Origin: WJKP01 sp964531215
GTDB lineage: Bacteria; Patescibacteriota; Patescibacteriia; CAIXNZ01
NCBI GenBank assembly: GCA_964531215.1
Contig: CAZHFK010000026.1
Coordinates: 1-16,020 of the forward strand
Direction of reading: 5' to 3'
Length of the DNA: 16,020 nt
The translations under genes were made by a program, and so were the position numbers. Below the pieces are notes generated by a model, which searched no databases, was not told the DNA's origin, and saw nothing but the letters and a program-made list of their open reading frames with translations. Positions 14,109 through 16,020 of this stretch are shown here, in pieces (position 1 is the stretch's first letter; every line of letters begins with the position of its first letter).

Positions 14109-15119
14109 ATGTTTAAAAAAATTACCCTAGAACAAATTACCAAAGATAAACCGGAAACACTGGCTTGCACAGATCTGGGTGCTTTTACTGAAATCGGTAA
14201 AAATAATTTTAAAAATAAAAAAATATCGGGTATTGTCATTATGGAAGACCGCTTGCCTGATTTTTTTGTTAATTATCAAAAATTTGAACCTAATCAAGAT
14301 ACGACTTTAAACCGTCACGGACCTTTTAAATTTTTATATACGCAAAATCATTTAAAAAACTTGATCCAGGAATTACAAGCCCAAAATATTAAAGTTTATT
14401 TTGGTTTTTGGGGGCAGGTTTTTAATCCTAATGTAAAACAACAATTACCCTGGCTGCTAAAACATCCCGAATTATGGCGTTTATATGAACAAAATCCTAA
14501 AAATCATGATTTAGATCCATTGGTTACTTTACAGCCTGAAAATATTGGTTTTGCTCAATATATTATTAAACAATTTAATAAATTAAAACAAAATTTTAAT
14601 TTTAATGGCTTATTTTTGGGCGACGGTTTAAACGGCTACCGTTTATTTATTGATCCGAATAAATATCAAGATCAAGAAGAAACAAAAAAAGACTGGACAA
14701 AATTTTATAAACAAATCGCTAAAAATTTAGAAAAAGTTAATTGTCAGCTTTTGGCTTATGATTGTCTGGGACTGCCGCCGCAACAAGCAATTTTGCATGG
14801 CGCCGATTACTTGGCTCAAGCTCAAGCCGGGCTTGATTATTTAATAGTTCAAACTTATCCAACTGCTTGGGGGAAAAAATGGTTAAAAAAATTCCCGGGT
14901 TTTGATTTTAAATCAAGTTTGAATAATTTAAAAGCCACCAAGCAAAAACTGGATTCAACAGATTGTAAAGTTTTTTATACTTTGGAAATGGGGGACAGGG
15001 TAGAAGAATGGCAAGCCCGCCCCCGCATTACCAAAAAGCAATTAAAAGCTTACAGGCCTTATGCCGACGGAAAATTTATTGTCTGGGCCAATGAGTTATT
15101 TTACCGATTATTAAAATAA
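14109..15119 (+). CDS. Soluble TIM-barrel-like protein of unknown function (glycosidase-like)
   Basis: This protein has 336 residues from ATG 14109. The longer open frame starting at a GTG (14088) would begin inside the palindrome, so I reject it. No confident family assignment. Alternating strand/helix segments suggest a TIM barrel: GIVIMEDRLPDFF, IKVYFGFWGQVFNP, FNFNGLFLGDGLNGYRLFID, CQLLAYDCLGLPP, LDYLIVQTYPTAWG, CKVFYTLEMGDRVEEWQARP and FIVWANELFYRLL. Acidic residues at strand ends (Glu and Asp in MEDRLPDF, Asp in LGDGLNGYR, Glu in TLEMGD) and many exposed aromatics recall glycoside hydrolases and related sugar-active barrels. There is no signal peptide or membrane segment, so it appears cytoplasmic, unlike the DUF4015 protein at 4336. 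Four bases separate it from the DUF362 gene, so the two are probably translated from one message. Confidence 0.8.
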   Translation: MFKKITLEQITKDKPETLACTDLGAFTEIGKNNFKNKKISGIVIMEDRLPDFFVNYQKFEPNQDTTLNRHGPFKFLYTQNHLKNLIQELQAQNIKVYFGFWGQVFNPNVKQQLPWLLKHPELWRLYEQNPKNHDLDPLVTLQPENIGFAQYIIKQFNKLKQNFNFNGLFLGDGLNGYRLFIDPNKYQDQEETKKDWTKFYKQIAKNLEKVNCQLLAYDCLGLPPQQAILHGADYLAQAQAGLDYLIVQTYPTAWGKKWLKKFPGFDFKSSLNNLKATKQKLDSTDCKVFYTLEMGDRVEEWQARPRITKKQLKAYRPYADGKFIVWANELFYRLLK

Positions 15120-15123
15120 AAAT

Positions 15124-15954
15124 ATGTCAAAAATTATTAAAACCAAAACCGGTCAAAATTTTAAAAACGATATTCAAAAGCTTATTCAACCGTTAATCGG
15201 CGATATTGCTGATTTTATCAAACCAAATGAAAGGGTTTTATTAAAACCTAATTTTAACACTGCCGATCCTTTCCCTGCCTCAACTGATCTGGATTTTTTA
15301 CAAGCAATGATTGAAATTATCCAATCAGCCAAGCCTAAAGAAATTATAATAGGCGAATCATGTACTTATTTTTTAAATACTGAAAAAGTTTGTCGTGAAA
15401 AAGGCGCGCCTGATTTAATGGAAAAATTTAATATCACTTGGCATAATTTTGATAAAAATGACTGGATAAAGGTCAAAGTACCCGGCGGCAAATATTTTAA
15501 ATCGGTTTCTATACCCAAAATCACTCAAGAAGTTGATAAAATTATTTTATTGCCTTGTTTGAAGACACATCGTTTTGCCAAATTTACCATGAGTTTAAAA
15601 ATCACAATTGGCATGCTCAAACCGATTTTAAGAGGACCGTTACATTTATCAAATCTGGAATCGCGTATTGCTGAAGTTGCTTCTGTAATTCAGCCCGACT
15701 TGATTATTATGGACGGCCGAAAATGTTTTGTGACCCAAGGCCCGGAAGAAGGTCAGGTTGAAACTCCTAATATTTTAATGGCTACTAAAAATGATCGTAT
15801 TGCCTTGGATGTAGAAGCTTTGAAAATATTGCAATCATATAAAGCCGATAATATGCTGGGCAATGATCCTTGGTCTTTAAGTCAAATTAAACGAGCAATG
15901 GAATTAAATCTTGGCGCTAAATCAGAGGCTGATTATGAACTTATTGAAGTTTAA
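15124..15954 (+). CDS. DUF362 family protein
   Basis: This 276-residue protein has the DUF362 pattern: ERVLLKPNFNTADPFPASTD near the N-terminus, EIIIGESCTYF, then IILLPCLKTHRFAKFTMSLK and IGMLKPILRG with a following PLHLSNLESRIAEVASVIQP, and LIIMDGRKCFVTQGPEEGQ. Family members often carry an added ferredoxin-type 4Fe-4S domain. This one does not, since its few cysteines (in GESC, EKVC, LLPC and GRKC) are scattered. It is at the short end of the family, without an extension after the core. No signal peptide, so it is cytoplasmic; the biochemical role of the family is not established. It follows the TIM-barrel-like gene by four bases, and its last 14 bases overlap a likely convergent gene on the minus strand. 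There is no Shine-Dalgarno site. Confidence 0.9.
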   Translation: MSKIIKTKTGQNFKNDIQKLIQPLIGDIADFIKPNERVLLKPNFNTADPFPASTDLDFLQAMIEIIQSAKPKEIIIGESCTYFLNTEKVCREKGAPDLMEKFNITWHNFDKNDWIKVKVPGGKYFKSVSIPKITQEVDKIILLPCLKTHRFAKFTMSLKITIGMLKPILRGPLHLSNLESRIAEVASVIQPDLIIMDGRKCFVTQGPEEGQVETPNILMATKNDRIALDVEALKILQSYKADNMLGNDPWSLSQIKRAMELNLGAKSEADYELIEV

Positions 15955-16020
15955 AATTTTGACATAAATTGTTACAATTGCAGCAATTAGGGTTACATTT
16001 GGGATTTCGTTCACATGTGG
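15941..16020 (-). CDS. Cysteine-rich C-terminal end of a protein running off the right edge
   Basis: On the minus strand, a frame enters from the right edge and stops at TAA (15941-15943). Its last 25 codons read TCERNPKCNPNCCNCNNLC followed by QNFKLQ: six cysteines spaced C-x5-C-x3-CC-x-C-x4-C. Such density suggests a zinc or iron-sulfur site or a disulfide-rich tail. Against it, only 25 codons are visible and it overlaps the DUF362 stop by 14 bases tail to tail. In its favour, the Cys enrichment is hard to get by chance in A/T-rich spacer, and there is otherwise no explanation for the sequence beyond 15955. No family is named. Confidence 0.5.
   Translation of the reverse strand, partial: TCERNPKCNPNCCNCNNLCQNFKLQ

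Noticed and set aside
15959..15987. TTGACA at 15959-15964 as a promoter for a gene to the right
   Set aside because: No acceptable -10 lies 16-19 bases downstream, and the bases are better explained as codons of the minus-strand cysteine-rich tail.

Overview
The window reads as a draft-assembly contig from an AT-rich bacterium, most likely of the Candidate Phyla Radiation (Patescibacteria). I infer this from four things: the strong A/T bias; the near absence of Shine-Dalgarno sites (nearly every start codon has a plain A/T-rich leader); a short envelope lipoprotein with a domain I associate with this group; and the mix of compact housekeeping genes with unannotated small proteins. A run of ten Ns at 2554-2563 cuts through a gene. 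No rRNA, tRNA, CRISPR array, prophage or transposase gene was seen.

Layout. The left edge holds the last 24 codons of a plus-strand gene, then a GC-richer structured spacer and a bidirectional terminator. On the minus strand, a 76-residue unknown protein and gpmI (cofactor-independent phosphoglycerate mutase) form a unit with its own promoter. A back-to-back promoter drives an ATP-grasp ligase-type gene on the plus strand; it has a terminator-like hairpin in its leader and is interrupted by the assembly gap. Everything from here to the right edge is on the plus strand. Next come a lipoprotein and a membrane-anchored DUF4015 glycoside-hydrolase-like protein, then an SPFH/prohibitin-like protein followed by two tiny proteins that each look like half of a ferritin-like four-helix bundle. 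A self-contained unit for a small secreted four-cysteine protein follows, with near-consensus promoter, strong Shine-Dalgarno and terminator. Then comes mutS-mutL-YibE/F, and finally a LOG-family protein, a soluble TIM-barrel-like unknown and a DUF362 protein. The last 80 bases appear to hold, on the minus strand, the cysteine-rich end of another protein.

How the genes fit together. mutS and mutL form a methyl-independent mismatch repair pair: MutL carries the nicking-endonuclease motif and a clamp-binding motif, and no mutH is present. The lipoprotein, DUF4015 protein, SPFH protein, YibE/F protein and small secreted protein are all envelope proteins. gpmI is central glycolysis.

The most unusual signals are three: the split ferritin-like pair; a family of three palindromic REP-like elements with the same 11-base loop, one of which lies inside the mutS reading frame; and the isolated secreted small-protein unit, whose expression signals differ from those of its neighbours. 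No large uncharacterised multi-gene system is obvious.
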